Under the pieces are notes generated by a model. The model made no database searches, had not been told where the DNA came from, and worked only from the letters and a program-made list of their open reading frames with translations. Positions 1 through 8,364 of a stretch of 64,000 bases of DNA are shown one piece after another. The stretch is from assembly GCA_947176535.1 (NCBI GenBank), contig CAMWQU010000011.1, positions 1 through 64,000 on the forward strand, given 5' to 3'. The DNA is from an uncultured Prevotellaceae bacterium. Lineage in GTDB: Bacteria > Bacteroidota > Bacteroidia > Bacteroidales > Bacteroidaceae. Every line of letters begins with the position of its first letter. Within the stretch, counting starts at the first letter, position 1. The translations under genes were made by a program, and so were the position numbers.

Positions 1-45
1 TTATTCAAAGGTGAGCGAATAATTAACCGGTCGCCTCTGAATAAT
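1..45. repeat. Intergenic 22-bp palindromic array, family A copy 1
   Basis: Two 22-bp units (1-22 and 23-44) plus a closing T. The first begins TTATTC and ends GAATAA; the second begins TTAACC and ends GAATAA. The 45 bases match 44303-44347 at all but one position (C/T at 39). The array may extend left of the window. It lies downstream of the sigma-factor operon and encodes nothing visible. Confidence 0.8.
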
Positions 46-88
46 GTAGTCCTGCCCGGGGCCGAAAACGGTCGGGGGCGGATATGAG

Positions 89-118
89 GAGAGGCAGCCT
101 ATTGTGGGGCTGCCTCTC
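89..118. terminator. Hairpin downstream of the sigma-factor operon
   Basis: An 11-bp perfect stem (GAGAGGCAGCC at 89-99 with its complement at 108-118) closes an 8-nt loop. On the plus strand a short T-run (126-129) follows about 7 bases later; on the minus strand none does. It may end the minus-strand operon stopping at 165 or an unseen plus-strand gene to the left. Confidence 0.45.
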
Positions 119-164
119 GTCGCGGTTTTAAAAAGCAAATGGTTGTTTATTCATTCATTTTCTT

Positions 165-659
165 TCAGGGGGCTATCGCTCTCAGGGAATCGGTCTGAGA
201 GGGAGCCAATACGGTGGTCTGCTGCTCTTCGGTCATATCGGTGAAGAGTTCGAGTGTGTCTTCTCCTGCGGTGGCCACCGAGAGGCGAGGGACACTGTCT
301 TCGGTATGTTCCCGGGTCTCGAAACCCTGTTGGGCGGCCATGCCGATGGTGAGAACGATGGCTACAATGGCGGCGGCACGGTAGAACGGGCGCAGCCGCT
401 GTCTCATGCTGAGGGGCCGTAACTGAACGTTCCGTTGCGTGTCTCCGGTTTCCAGCAGGCCCATGATGCGGCGGTCGAACGCTTCGCCCAGATGCTCTTC
501 GCTCATGTTGGCCTCGGCAAGGAACAGGTCGCGGTAGGGCAGCAGACTGGCGGGGATGTCGTCCTGCGTGAAGAAAGCGCGCAGTATGGCTTCCTCCTCC
601 AGTGTCGTCTGGCATTCCCAGTAGCGTTCCAGCAGTTGTTCGATGTATTGATAGTTCAC
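165..659 (-). CDS. Small single-pass membrane protein, probable anti-sigma partner
   Basis: A 164-residue protein with a soluble, acidic N-terminal half (about residues 1-90), one hydrophobic segment at about 94-109 and a short polar C-terminal tail. It starts 56 bp downstream of an ECF sigma factor with no TAnnTTTG box between them, so the two are probably cotranscribed. Small one-TM proteins directly behind ECF sigma genes are commonly anti-sigma or membrane-tethering partners, and that is the inference here. There is no zinc-binding HxxxCxxC motif, so it is not a classical ZAS-type anti-sigma factor. I do not recognise a named domain. The role rests on position and topology alone. Confidence 0.6.
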   Translation of the reverse strand: MNYQYIEQLLERYWECQTTLEEEAILRAFFTQDDIPASLLPYRDLFLAEANMSEEHLGEAFDRRIMGLLETGDTQRNVQLRPLSMRQRLRPFYRAAAIVAIVLTIGMAAQQGFETREHTEDSVPRLSVATAGEDTLELFTDMTEEQQTTVLAPSQTDSLRAIAP

Positions 660-715
660 AATCCGACAGTTTTAGGGTGTCTCTCTATAGGGTAGACGAA
701 CGAGACGGGAAAAAG

Positions 716-1219
716 TTACAGTTGTCGGGTGAATTTTTCTTTAATTTTTGTTCGGGCGCGGTGCAGGTACACTTTCACCTGCGTCTCCGACAGTCCCGTC
801 ACTTGTGCGATTTCGTCGTATCGCAGGCCCTCGATGTCGCGCAGTTCGATAATCGTCCGTTGCACTTCGGGCAGTTGGCCGATGATTTCCCGGACGGCCT
901 CGATCCGCTGCTGTTGGTCGAGCAGTTCGTCCGGTGTGCGGTCGGGGTGGGGCATGGAGGGCGGGAAATCGCCGACGGGCGTTTCCCTGCCGGCTGTTTG
1001 CCGGCGCTGGTGGTCGAGGGCAAGGTGGCGGCAGATGGTGAGGCAATAAGCCTCCATGTTGGCGATGTGGGCCCATTCGTCCCTCTTCTGCCATACCTTG
1101 AGCAGCGTTTCCTGCACAATGTCTTCCGCCTCCTCACGATTGAGCGTGAGGTGCAGGGCCAGACGGAAGATTCTGTCTTTCAGCGGGAGAATGTCGTTTC
1201 GGAACTGCTCCTCCCTCAT
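716..1219 (-). CDS. ECF-type RNA polymerase sigma factor
   Basis: A 167-residue sigma-70 family protein of the extracytoplasmic-function type. Region 2 lies at about residues 10-75 (the stretch ending AEDIVQETLLKVW contacts core polymerase and the -10 element). Region 4 lies at about 105-162, with the helix-turn-helix reading YDEIAQVTGLSETQVKVYL. Regions 1 and 3 are missing, as expected for the class. The start is the ATG at 1219 because it overlaps the argB stop in an ATGA; longer upstream frames run through argB. It is followed by a one-TM protein that may hold it at the membrane. The signal it answers is unknown. Its place at the end of a housekeeping operon (topA, aroK, speA, argB) is unusual and suggests constitutive transcription with post-translational control. 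Confidence 0.88.
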   Translation of the reverse strand: MREEQFRNDILPLKDRIFRLALHLTLNREEAEDIVQETLLKVWQKRDEWAHIANMEAYCLTICRHLALDHQRRQTAGRETPVGDFPPSMPHPDRTPDELLDQQQRIEAVREIIGQLPEVQRTIIELRDIEGLRYDEIAQVTGLSETQVKVYLHRARTKIKEKFTRQL

Positions 1220-1968
1220 GCCGTTATGCGGGTTTCGCCGATTCGCACCTCCGCCACTCCGCTGCGGATGGCCTGCAGTGCGTTTTCCAGTTTGGGCAGC
1301 ATGCCGCCGTAGACCACGCCTTCGTCGCGCAGCCGCAGAAAGTCCTGTTCGGTGATGTGCGGAATGAAACTTTTGGGGTCGTTGGCGTCGCGCATGACCC
1401 CTCGTTTCTCGAAAGCGAAACGCAGCGTCACGCGGAAGCGGGAAGCCAGTGCGCAGGCCACGGTCTGTGCCATGGTGTCGGCGTTGGTATTCAGCAGGTG
1501 GCCCTGCCCGTCGTGGGTGAGCGGTGCGATGACGGGGGTTGTGCCTTCGTGGATGAGGGTTGCGAGCCGCTGCCCGTCGGCGCGTTCCACGTCGCCCACC
1601 CAACCGTAGTCGATGCCGTTGCGCAGCGGCCGGCGGTGGCTGCGGATGATGTCCATGTCGGCACCGGTCATGCCCAGTGCGTTCACTCCGGCGGCCTGCA
1701 GTCTGGCCACGATGTTTTTGTTCACCAGTCCGCCGTAGACCATGGTGACGATGCGCAGCATTTCGTCGTCCGTCACGCGGCGTCCCTCCACCATGCGCGT
1801 CTCCACGCCCAACTGTCCGGCGAGGGCCGTTGCCGAGCGTCCGCCGCCGTGCACAAGCACTTTCGGGCCGGGGATGGCGGCGAAGTCACGCACCAGACGG
1901 TCGAGCGACGGCTCGTCCTCCACCACGGCACCGCCGATTTTCAGTACGGTTAAGTTCTCGGTATTCAA
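1216..1968 (-). CDS. argB: Acetylglutamate kinase (amino acid kinase family)
   Basis: A 250-residue amino-acid kinase. The N-terminus carries the phosphate-binding LKIGGAVV stretch (about residues 9-16) and HGGGRS (about 40-45), and the C-terminus has the GGMLPKLENAL segment typical of ArgB. The enzyme phosphorylates the gamma-carboxyl of N-acyl-glutamate, the second step of arginine synthesis. In Bacteroides fragilis the arginine pathway uses N-succinyl intermediates; the sequence here does not tell which acyl group is used. The gene lies 20 bp after speA and overlaps the sigma-factor start by four bases, so arginine synthesis and its decarboxylation to agmatine are transcriptionally linked. 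Confidence 0.9.
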   Translation of the reverse strand: MNTENLTVLKIGGAVVEDEPSLDRLVRDFAAIPGPKVLVHGGGRSATALAGQLGVETRMVEGRRVTDDEMLRIVTMVYGGLVNKNIVARLQAAGVNALGMTGADMDIIRSHRRPLRNGIDYGWVGDVERADGQRLATLIHEGTTPVIAPLTHDGQGHLLNTNADTMAQTVACALASRFRVTLRFAFEKRGVMRDANDPKSFIPHITEQDFLRLRDEGVVYGGMLPKLENALQAIRSGVAEVRIGETRITA

Positions 1969-1988
1969 GGTTCGATGCTTCTTTTCGG

Positions 1989-3881
1989 TTATTCCAGATA
2001 CGTGTATCCATACAGTCCGGCGCGGTAGTTGGAAATGAACTCCTTGCCTTCGTTTTCGGTAATCTTGCCGTCCTGCACGGCCCGGCTCACCCAGATTTCC
2101 AGTCGGCGGACGAGCTTCTTGGGGTCGTACTGCACGTATTCGAGCACGTCAGCCACCGTCTCGCCGTCGATGACCTGGTCTATCTCGTAGTTGTCTTTGT
2201 TTACGGAGATGTGCACGGCGTTGGTGTCGCCGAAGAGGTTGTGCATGTTGCCCAGAATCTCCTGATAAGCCCCCACGAGGAAGACCCCGATGTAGTAGTG
2301 CTCATCGGGCTGTATGGTGTGCAGGGGAATGTAGTTCGTCTGGTGACCGCCATTGACGTAGGCCGATATTTTTCCGTCGGAGTCGCAGGTGATGTCCTGT
2401 AGCGTGGCGGAGCGTGTGGGCTGCTCGTCGAGGCGGGAAATGGGCATGATGGGGAATAATTGGTCGATGCCCCACGAGTCGGGCATGGACTGGAAGAGCG
2501 AGAAATTGCAGAAGTACTTGTCGGCCATCTGCTTGTCGAGGGTGCGCAACTCGTCGGGCACGTGCTTCTGGTGGTGTGCCAGTTCGGCCACTTCGTGGCT
2601 GATGGCCCAGTAGAGCGACTCTATCTGTGCGCGTGTCTTGAGGTCGATGATGCCGTGCTGGAACAGGTCGAGCGCCTCTTCCCTGATGTCTTCGGCGTCG
2701 TGCCAGTCCTCAAGCAGCGAGCGGGAAGACAGCTTGTCCCAAATCTCCGTCAGGTCGTGCACCAGTTTGTGGTCGTCAGTTCCGGGATAGAAGTCCTCCG
2801 GCATCTGCGGGGCCGATACGCTTTCCAGTACGTCGATGATAAGCACACTGTGGTGGGCCGTGAGTGAGCGTCCGCCCTCGGTGATGATGTTGGGGTGGGG
2901 GATGTTGTTCTTGTTGGCCGCCTCCACGAGCGTATAAACGCAGTCATTGACGTATTCCTGTATGGAGTAATTGACCGACGATTCCGAGTTGCTGGAGCGC
3001 GTGCCGTCGTAGTCCACGCCCAGTCCGCCGCCGCAGTCCACAAATTCGATGTCGAACCCCATGGCGTGGAGCTGCACGTAGAATTGTGCGGCCTCGCGCA
3101 GGGCGGTGGAAATGCGCCGGATTTTGGTGATTTGACTGCCGATGTGGAAGTGCAGCAGTTTCAGGCAGTCGCGCAGTTCCATCTCGTCGAGCATCTGCAG
3201 GGCCATGAGCAGTTCCGAGGAGTTGAGGCCGAATTTTGAAGCGTCGCCTCCACTCTCGCTCCATTTCCCGCTACCGTTGGCCGCCAGTTTGATGCGTATG
3301 CCCAGATTGGGCCGCACGCCCAACCGCTGCGCCGTCTCGGCAATAATCTTCAGTTCGGGCAGTTTCTCGATGACGAGGAACACGCGCTTTCCCATTTTCT
3401 GTGCCAGCAGAGCCAGTTCGATGAAGTTCTGATCCTTGTGTCCGTTGCAGATGATGAGGCTGTCGGAGTCCATGTTGGTGGCCAGTACGGCGTGCAGTTC
3501 GGGCTTGGAGCCGGCCTCCAGTCCGAGGTTGTAGCGCTTGCCGTGACTGATGATTTCCTCCACGACGGGGCGCATCTGATTCACTTTTATGGGAAAAATA
3601 ATAAAGTGTTCGGCCCGGTAATCGTATTCTTTTGTGGCCTTTCGGAAACATTCGTCCGTCTTCTCGATGCGGTTGTCCAGAATGTCCGGAAAGCGGAGCA
3701 GGACGGGAGCGGTGACGTGGCGCGTGGCCAGTTCGTCCACAATCTCTTTCAAGTCCACCTGTATGCTGTTCTTCTTCGGGGTGACATAGACGTGCCCCTT
3801 CTCATTGATGCCGAAGTAATTGATACCCCATCCCTTGATGTTGTAGAGTTCTTCGGAGTCTTCGATGCGCCATTTCTTCAT
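1989..3881 (-). CDS. speA: Biosynthetic arginine decarboxylase
   Basis: A 630-residue PLP enzyme of the ornithine/DAP/arginine decarboxylase type, converting arginine to agmatine for polyamine synthesis. The PLP lysine is predicted at about K99 in FPIKVNQ. The barrel domain follows (GLEAGSKPEL, then the HIGSQ segment), and the C-terminal beta domain begins with VDCGGGLGVDYDG and a GGRSLTAHH stretch. The length fits the family (about 630). The start at 3881 (MKKWRIEDSEEL) is chosen because it overlaps the aroK stop as ATGA; the frame is open further upstream, but that stretch is aroK read in another frame. It is the third gene of the topA operon and is followed by argB. Confidence 0.95.
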   Translation of the reverse strand: MKKWRIEDSEELYNIKGWGINYFGINEKGHVYVTPKKNSIQVDLKEIVDELATRHVTAPVLLRFPDILDNRIEKTDECFRKATKEYDYRAEHFIIFPIKVNQMRPVVEEIISHGKRYNLGLEAGSKPELHAVLATNMDSDSLIICNGHKDQNFIELALLAQKMGKRVFLVIEKLPELKIIAETAQRLGVRPNLGIRIKLAANGSGKWSESGGDASKFGLNSSELLMALQMLDEMELRDCLKLLHFHIGSQITKIRRISTALREAAQFYVQLHAMGFDIEFVDCGGGLGVDYDGTRSSNSESSVNYSIQEYVNDCVYTLVEAANKNNIPHPNIITEGGRSLTAHHSVLIIDVLESVSAPQMPEDFYPGTDDHKLVHDLTEIWDKLSSRSLLEDWHDAEDIREEALDLFQHGIIDLKTRAQIESLYWAISHEVAELAHHQKHVPDELRTLDKQMADKYFCNFSLFQSMPDSWGIDQLFPIMPISRLDEQPTRSATLQDITCDSDGKISAYVNGGHQTNYIPLHTIQPDEHYYIGVFLVGAYQEILGNMHNLFGDTNAVHISVNKDNYEIDQVIDGETVADVLEYVQYDPKKLVRRLEIWVSRAVQDGKITENEGKEFISNYRAGLYGYTYLE

Positions 3882-4405
3882 AGGCTCAGTTCTTCGCGTA
3901 AGAGTTTTATGGTGATAGCTATTTTCTCGTAGTTGTCCATCAGGCTGACATCGAGCGTATGTTTCGCCTGTGTGTAATAAGGTTCGCGTTCGGCGAGTTT
4001 TTCTTTGATGTATTGCAACAGTTCGTCGCCCGTTTTTCCGGCGATGAGCGGCCTCACGGTTCGGCCCATGTTGAGGTGCATGGCCAGTGTTTCGGGTTGC
4101 AGTTTCAGGTAGACGGTCTCGCCCTGCCGGTTCATGTAGTCCATGTTGTCCCCGAAGCAGGGTGTGCCTCCGCCGCAACTGATAACCACGTTCTCAAACT
4201 CCGCCACCTCGTGCAACATGCGCTGTTCAAGGTCGCGGAAGTACGCCTCGCCGTGTTCGGCGAAGATTTCGCTCACCTTCTTGTGGTATCGCATCTCGAT
4301 GTACCAGTCGAGGTCATAGAACTGCAATCCCAGCGTCAGGGCCAGTTGGCGTCCGATGGTGGTCTTTCCGGCGCCCATGAATCCGATGAGGATGATGCGT
4401 GTCAT
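3878..4405 (-). CDS. aroK: Shikimate kinase
   Basis: A 175-residue P-loop kinase that phosphorylates shikimate at the 3-hydroxyl in aromatic amino acid synthesis. The Walker A motif GFMGAGKTT lies at residues 8-16, the substrate/Mg-binding DLD at about 31-33, the shikimate-binding arginine in YFRDLE at about 56-60, and the GGGTPC loop at about 78-83. The lid arginine region (GRTVRPLI) is at about 114-121. The start at 4405 gives normal length and overlaps the topA stop by four bases; the speA start overlaps its own stop in the same way. Three genes are thus translationally coupled. Confidence 0.95.
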   Translation of the reverse strand: MTRIILIGFMGAGKTTIGRQLALTLGLQFYDLDWYIEMRYHKKVSEIFAEHGEAYFRDLEQRMLHEVAEFENVVISCGGGTPCFGDNMDYMNRQGETVYLKLQPETLAMHLNMGRTVRPLIAGKTGDELLQYIKEKLAEREPYYTQAKHTLDVSLMDNYEKIAITIKLLREELSL

Positions 4406-6744
4406 TTGTTGCGTCGTGTGTAGGTGCGTTTTCCCTTTCCCGCCGTCTTTCCGGCCGGCTTCTCCTCCTGTCCGTTGATAATCTTCATACATTCGTCCAG
4501 CGTCAGGCTCTCCACCCGCTTGTGCTCGGTCTTGGGAATGCGGAAATTCTGTCCTTTGTATTGCAGGTAAGGCCCGAAGCGACCGTTCATGACGTGCAGT
4601 TCCGGTTCCTCCTCGAAGTCCTTAATCAGTTTCTTGGCCTCGGCGTCCTTTTTCTGGCGCATGAGTTCCAGGGCCTCTTCCAGTGTGATGCTCAGCGGGT
4701 CGGTCTCTTTCGGTATGGAGGCGTACTGCTTCCGGTGGCAGACATAAGGCCCGAAGCGTCCGACGCCCACGGTGACCGGTTCGCCCTCCACCTCGCCCAA
4801 CGTGCGGGGCAGGCGGAACAGTTCCAGTGCCTCCTCCAGCGTGATGGTCTCGATGCTCTGGTCGGGATGCAGACGGGCAAAGCGCGGCTTCTGCTGGTCG
4901 TCGGCCGTACCTATCTGTGCCACGCCGCCGAAGCGTCCTATCTTTACGCTCACGTCCAGTCCCGTCTCCGGGTCTTTACCTAGCATTCGTTCGCCGATGC
5001 GGTGCTCCTCCTTGACCTTCATCGTCTCTTCCACCTGCGGGTTGAAGTCGTTGTAGAACTTGTGCATGGCCTCTGTCCACTCCTCCTTGCCCTCTGCGAT
5101 GTCGTCGAACGACTTCTCCACCTCGGCCGTGAAGTTATAGTCCATGATGGTGGGGAAGTGCTGGGAGAGAAAGTCATTGACCACGATACCCGTGTCGGTG
5201 GGAATCAGTTTCCCGCGTTCGCTGCCCGTGTTCACGGTCTTCTCGCTTTCCTCCGTCCGGTCGCCTTTCAGGGTGAGGATGGTATAGTTCTGCGGTTCTC
5301 CGGGTCTGTCGCCCTTCACGACATACTGGCGGTTCTGTATGGTGGTGATGGTCGTGGCATACGTGGAGGGGCGTCCGATGCCCAATTCTTCCAGTTTGCG
5401 CACCAGACTGGCCTCGTTATAGCGTGCGGGCCGCTGTGCGAATCGCTGCGTGGCCACTATCTCCTTACGCTCCATGTGCTCACCGATGTTCATCTGCGGC
5501 AGGCTGCCCTGTGCCTTCTCGCCGTCGTCCTCCTGTGTTTCGCGGTAGACGCGCAGGAATCCGTCGAACTTCACCACCTCGCCCGTGGCCACAAACTGAT
5601 ATTCGGAGCCGCTTATCTGCAACGTCACCGTCGTCTTCTCCAGTTGTGCGTCGGCCATCTGACTGGCGATGGTGCGCTTCCAGATGAGGTCGTAGAGCCG
5701 GCGTTCCTGACTGCCGGCCTCCAGTGTGGTGCGGTCGATGTAGGTGGGACGTATGGCCTCGTGGGCCTCCTGTGCGCTCTTGCTGTTGGTGCGGTAGCGC
5801 CGTGTCTTCACGTACTCCTCTCCGAGCTGTTCGCTGATGTACTTCTTCGATGTCTCCAAGCAGAGGTTCGAGAGATTCACGCTGTCGGTACGCATGTAGG
5901 TGATGTGTCCGCTCTCGTAGAGCCGCTGCGCCACCATCATGGTCTGCGCTACGCTGAAGTTGAGCTTGTGTGCCGCCTCCTGTTGCAGGGTACTCGTCGT
6001 GAAAGGCGGTGCGGGCGTGCGCAGCGTGGGCTTTATCTGTATGTCGCCGACCTTAAACTCCGCGCCCTTGCATTGTTCGAGGAAAACGCGGGTCTCCTCC
6101 TTCGTGGAGAAGCGATGGTTGAGTTCGGCCTGCACTTCCACACCGTCGGGCAACCGGAAAGTCGCCGTCACGCGGTAGTAATCCGACCCCTGGAAGTTAT
6201 TGATTTCGCGCTCGCGGTCTACGATGAGCCGCACCGCCACACTCTGCACGCGGCCGGCCGAGAGGGCGGGTTTCACCTTGTGCCAGAGCACGGGCGAGAG
6301 TTTGAAGCCCACGATGCGGTCCAGCACGCGCCGTGCCTGCTGGGCGTTCACCAGATTCAGGTCAATCTGCCTCGGGTGCTTGATGGCCTCCAGTATGGCC
6401 GTCTTGGTAATCTCGTGGAAGACGATGCGTCGTGTATTCTCCGGTTTCAGTCCGAGCACCTCGAACAAGTGCCATGAGATGGCCTCTCCCTCGCGGTCTT
6501 CATCGGAAGCCAGCCATACGGTCTTGGCTTTCTTGGCCTGTGCGCGTAGCTCGCTCACCAGATGAGTTTTGTCCGCCGGGATTTCGTATTGCGGTGCGAA
6601 GGTGTCCGTGTCGATGCTGAAAGCCCGTTTCTTCAGGTCGCGGATGTGTCCGTAGCTGGACATCACTTTATAGTCCGAACCGAGAAACTTTTCTATGGTC
6701 TTTGCCTTTGCCGGGCTCTCCACGATGACGAGGTTTTCTTTCAT
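4402..6744 (-). CDS. topA: DNA topoisomerase I (type IA)
   Basis: A 780-residue type IA topoisomerase that relaxes negative supercoils. The Toprim domain opens with LVIVESPAKAKTIEKFLG and carries the metal-binding DEDREGE at residues 81-87. The catalytic tyrosine is about Y283 in HITYMRTDS. The C-terminus has repeated GRFGPY-type segments (topo C-terminal repeats) and a basic tail; I see no cysteine zinc fingers, unlike the E. coli enzyme. It is the first gene of a six-gene minus-strand operon, with a TACCTTTG box 66-73 bp upstream. gyrB, with the opposing activity, also lies in this window but in a separate unit. Confidence 0.97.
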   Translation of the reverse strand: MKENLVIVESPAKAKTIEKFLGSDYKVMSSYGHIRDLKKRAFSIDTDTFAPQYEIPADKTHLVSELRAQAKKAKTVWLASDEDREGEAISWHLFEVLGLKPENTRRIVFHEITKTAILEAIKHPRQIDLNLVNAQQARRVLDRIVGFKLSPVLWHKVKPALSAGRVQSVAVRLIVDREREINNFQGSDYYRVTATFRLPDGVEVQAELNHRFSTKEETRVFLEQCKGAEFKVGDIQIKPTLRTPAPPFTTSTLQQEAAHKLNFSVAQTMMVAQRLYESGHITYMRTDSVNLSNLCLETSKKYISEQLGEEYVKTRRYRTNSKSAQEAHEAIRPTYIDRTTLEAGSQERRLYDLIWKRTIASQMADAQLEKTTVTLQISGSEYQFVATGEVVKFDGFLRVYRETQEDDGEKAQGSLPQMNIGEHMERKEIVATQRFAQRPARYNEASLVRKLEELGIGRPSTYATTITTIQNRQYVVKGDRPGEPQNYTILTLKGDRTEESEKTVNTGSERGKLIPTDTGIVVNDFLSQHFPTIMDYNFTAEVEKSFDDIAEGKEEWTEAMHKFYNDFNPQVEETMKVKEEHRIGERMLGKDPETGLDVSVKIGRFGGVAQIGTADDQQKPRFARLHPDQSIETITLEEALELFRLPRTLGEVEGEPVTVGVGRFGPYVCHRKQYASIPKETDPLSITLEEALELMRQKKDAEAKKLIKDFEEEPELHVMNGRFGPYLQYKGQNFRIPKTEHKRVESLTLDECMKIINGQEEKPAGKTAGKGKRTYTRRNK

Positions 6745-6809
6745 TTCTTTCTGTGCTTTTGTAGTAAGATACGGGGTAGGGAACTACCCCCTGATACAGT
6801 TTCCGGCTG

Positions 6810-6817
6810 CAAAGGTA
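6810..6817 (-). promoter_or_regulatory. -7 box for the topA operon
   Basis: On the minus strand the sequence reads TACCTTTG, matching the Bacteroidetes TAnnTTTG element. It predicts a leader of about 60 nt before topA. No clear -33 TTTG is present. Confidence 0.6.
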
Positions 6818-6843
6818 GAGTAAAAATCTTATTTATACCTTAT

Positions 6844-7401
6844 TTATATAGAAAAACTTGCCAAAAATTTCTCTACGCCCCGGCGGATGGAGCCCAATCC
6901 GAACTCTTCGGGCCGCACTTTTTGCAGGGGAATCCACAGCAGTTCGGCTGCATCGTCCATGGCCCGGCCTCCCTCCGTATCGTGCACCCGGCAGCGGTAG
7001 AACATGTCTATCGTGTGTACCGTGAAGCCGCTGTACGGGTAGCGGTTGGGCAGCGAAAAGAGAAACTCCGTCTCCTCCACCTCCAGCCCGGTTTCCTCCC
7101 TCACTTCGCGGCGCACGCCCTCTTCGCTCGTCTCGTCCGTGTCGCTGAATCCGCCCGGCAGGTCGAGCGTCCCCCGTGCCGGCTCTTTGGCGCGGCGCAC
7201 CACTAGCAGTTCCCATTCTTCGGGAGCCGCGTCCGCTCCGCCTTTCCGCTGCCGCAGAATGAAAGCCACCGTGGCGGCACTGGGGTTGAAGTAGTACGTG
7301 AAGCCGCAATCCCTGCATTGCTTGCTCTTTGCATTGTGCTCCCCGAAGTGCGGCGAACCGCATTTCGGGCAATAGTGAAATTGTTCCAAAGGATGTTCCA
7401 T
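6844..7401 (-). CDS. Nudix hydrolase with zinc ribbon
   Basis: A 185-residue protein. A short zinc ribbon (CPKC at residues 11-14 and CRDC at 29-32) precedes a Nudix fold whose signature runs from G84 (GxxxxxE) to REVREETGL at 98-106. This layout resembles NADH pyrophosphatase (NudC-like) and other Bacteroidales zinc-ribbon Nudix proteins; the substrate, a nucleoside-diphosphate-linked compound, cannot be named. An ATG 51 bp further upstream (7452) is in frame, but a TAAGTTTG promoter box lies between the two starts, so 7401 is chosen. The gene ends 27 bp before the topA box, so it is a separate unit. Confidence 0.88.
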   Translation of the reverse strand: MEHPLEQFHYCPKCGSPHFGEHNAKSKQCRDCGFTYYFNPSAATVAFILRQRKGGADAAPEEWELLVVRRAKEPARGTLDLPGGFSDTDETSEEGVRREVREETGLEVEETEFLFSLPNRYPYSGFTVHTIDMFYRCRVHDTEGGRAMDDAAELLWIPLQKVRPEEFGLGSIRRGVEKFLASFSI

Positions 7402-7427
7402 GTCGGGGTATGCTGAAAGTCCGGCTG

Positions 7428-7435
7428 CAAACTTA
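7428..7435 (-). promoter_or_regulatory. -7 box for the Nudix gene
   Basis: On the minus strand this reads TAAGTTTG (TAnnTTTG), 26 bp before the ATG at 7401. It decides the start, because the alternative ATG at 7452 lies upstream of the box. Confidence 0.55.
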
Positions 7436-7523
7436 CGAATTATTTCCGACATTCGCCCCCTCTCCGGCCGACAAATGCAAAACCGCCACGCTCATACTGG
7501 GGGAGGCGTGGCGGAATCCGGTG

Positions 7524-8003
7524 TCAGAAGTTATAGATGACGCCCGCTGCGATGCCAAGGGAGCCTACGCCCATGGCCGGCCGCCACTTATCGTCGAGAT
7601 ATTCCGCTCCGAAGAGACCTACGTCGCTGTACAGTTGCCAGTGGTCGTTGAGGCTGCAACGGATGGAGGGCGTTATGCCAATTTGTCCGCCGCCTAAGCC
7701 TTCGTTGAACAGAAACTCGCCGCGACCCTTGAGGTCAAGATACACTTTGTCGTTGTTCCAGCAGTTGAAGCGGACATAGGGCTCTACGTATCCGTAGCCG
7801 TTGTCGCCCGTAGCGAATCCCATACCAAGCCCGAGACCCACTGCCCACCGGTCGTTGAACTCATAGCCGGCCGAGGGCTTCAAAACAAATCCGAAGTGGT
7901 CTTTCAGATAGCCGAGGTTAGCACCTCCCGCCAGAAACCATTTGGCACTTGCCTCTCCGCTCATGCCGGCCAGCACCAGTATTACCATCAGAATCTTTCT
8001 CAT
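7524..8003 (-). CDS. Small outer-membrane beta-barrel protein
   Basis: A 159-residue secreted protein. The signal peptide covers about residues 1-20 (MRKILMVILVLAGMSGEASA, cut after ASA). The remainder alternates hydrophobic and polar residues with many glycines and aromatic residues (for example VGLGLGMGF, YVEPYVRFN) and ends in a phenylalanine, the usual outer-membrane insertion signal. This fits a small eight-stranded OmpA/OmpW-like barrel without a periplasmic domain. It appears monocistronic, with a TAATTTTG box about 40 bp upstream. The function is unknown; a structural or stress-related porin-like role is only a guess. Confidence 0.75.
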   Translation of the reverse strand: MRKILMVILVLAGMSGEASAKWFLAGGANLGYLKDHFGFVLKPSAGYEFNDRWAVGLGLGMGFATGDNGYGYVEPYVRFNCWNNDKVYLDLKGRGEFLFNEGLGGGQIGITPSIRCSLNDHWQLYSDVGLFGAEYLDDKWRPAMGVGSLGIAAGVIYNF

Positions 8004-8042
8004 CGTCTTTTATGTTATTGTTGTTTATGATGTTAAGTTTCA

Positions 8043-8050
8043 CAAAATTA
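8043..8050 (-). promoter_or_regulatory. -7 box for the small barrel gene
   Basis: On the minus strand this reads TAATTTTG, 39 bp before the ATG at 8003, and matches TAnnTTTG. The -33 element is not obvious. Confidence 0.55.
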
Positions 8051-8179
8051 GTTAAAAAGATTCGTAACGGCCATTATCTATACGTTAAAATATGTTAAGG
8101 AAAATCCACCCCCGCATCCGCCGCCTTTCTTTTCCGCTTCTCGGACGGCTATGGGAAGGAGTCGAAGCTCTGTTTTTAT

Positions 8180-8267
8180 AAGACGCCCGTCTTTCGGCAA
8201 TAAGACGGGCATCTTGCATCAACAAGACGGGCGTCTTTCGTGTGAAAGACGCCCGTCTTGTTTTTCG
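8180..8267. repeat. Intergenic 22-bp palindromic array, family D
   Basis: Four copies of a 14-bp near-palindrome, AAGACGCCCGTCTT or its complement AAGACGGGCGTCTT, start at 8180, 8202, 8224 and 8246, exactly 22 bp apart. Copy 2 has one change (GGGCATCTT). The 8-bp spacers differ. Copies 1 and 4 are inverse complements of copy 3, so the array could fold in several alternative hairpins. The last copy is followed by a short T-run. Confidence 0.85.
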
Positions 8268-8364
8268 GCCATCCGGGAGGCCGGTCTGCGGCCGTTGCGT
8301 GCAGCGGCTTCGACTGCTCGCAGACTCGGCAAAGGGAGCGCGTGAAAAAAATGCGGAACAAAAG

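Noticed and set aside
5002-6477. A 491-codon plus-strand open frame
   Set aside because: Antisense of topA, which has all catalytic motifs on the minus strand.
7402-7452. Longer start of the Nudix gene at 7452
   Set aside because: A TAAGTTTG promoter box lies between the two ATGs, so the longer start would not be transcribed.
8180-8267. CRISPR array
   Set aside because: The repeat is 14 bp palindromic with 8-bp spacers, only four copies and no cas genes; the same is true of the other arrays.
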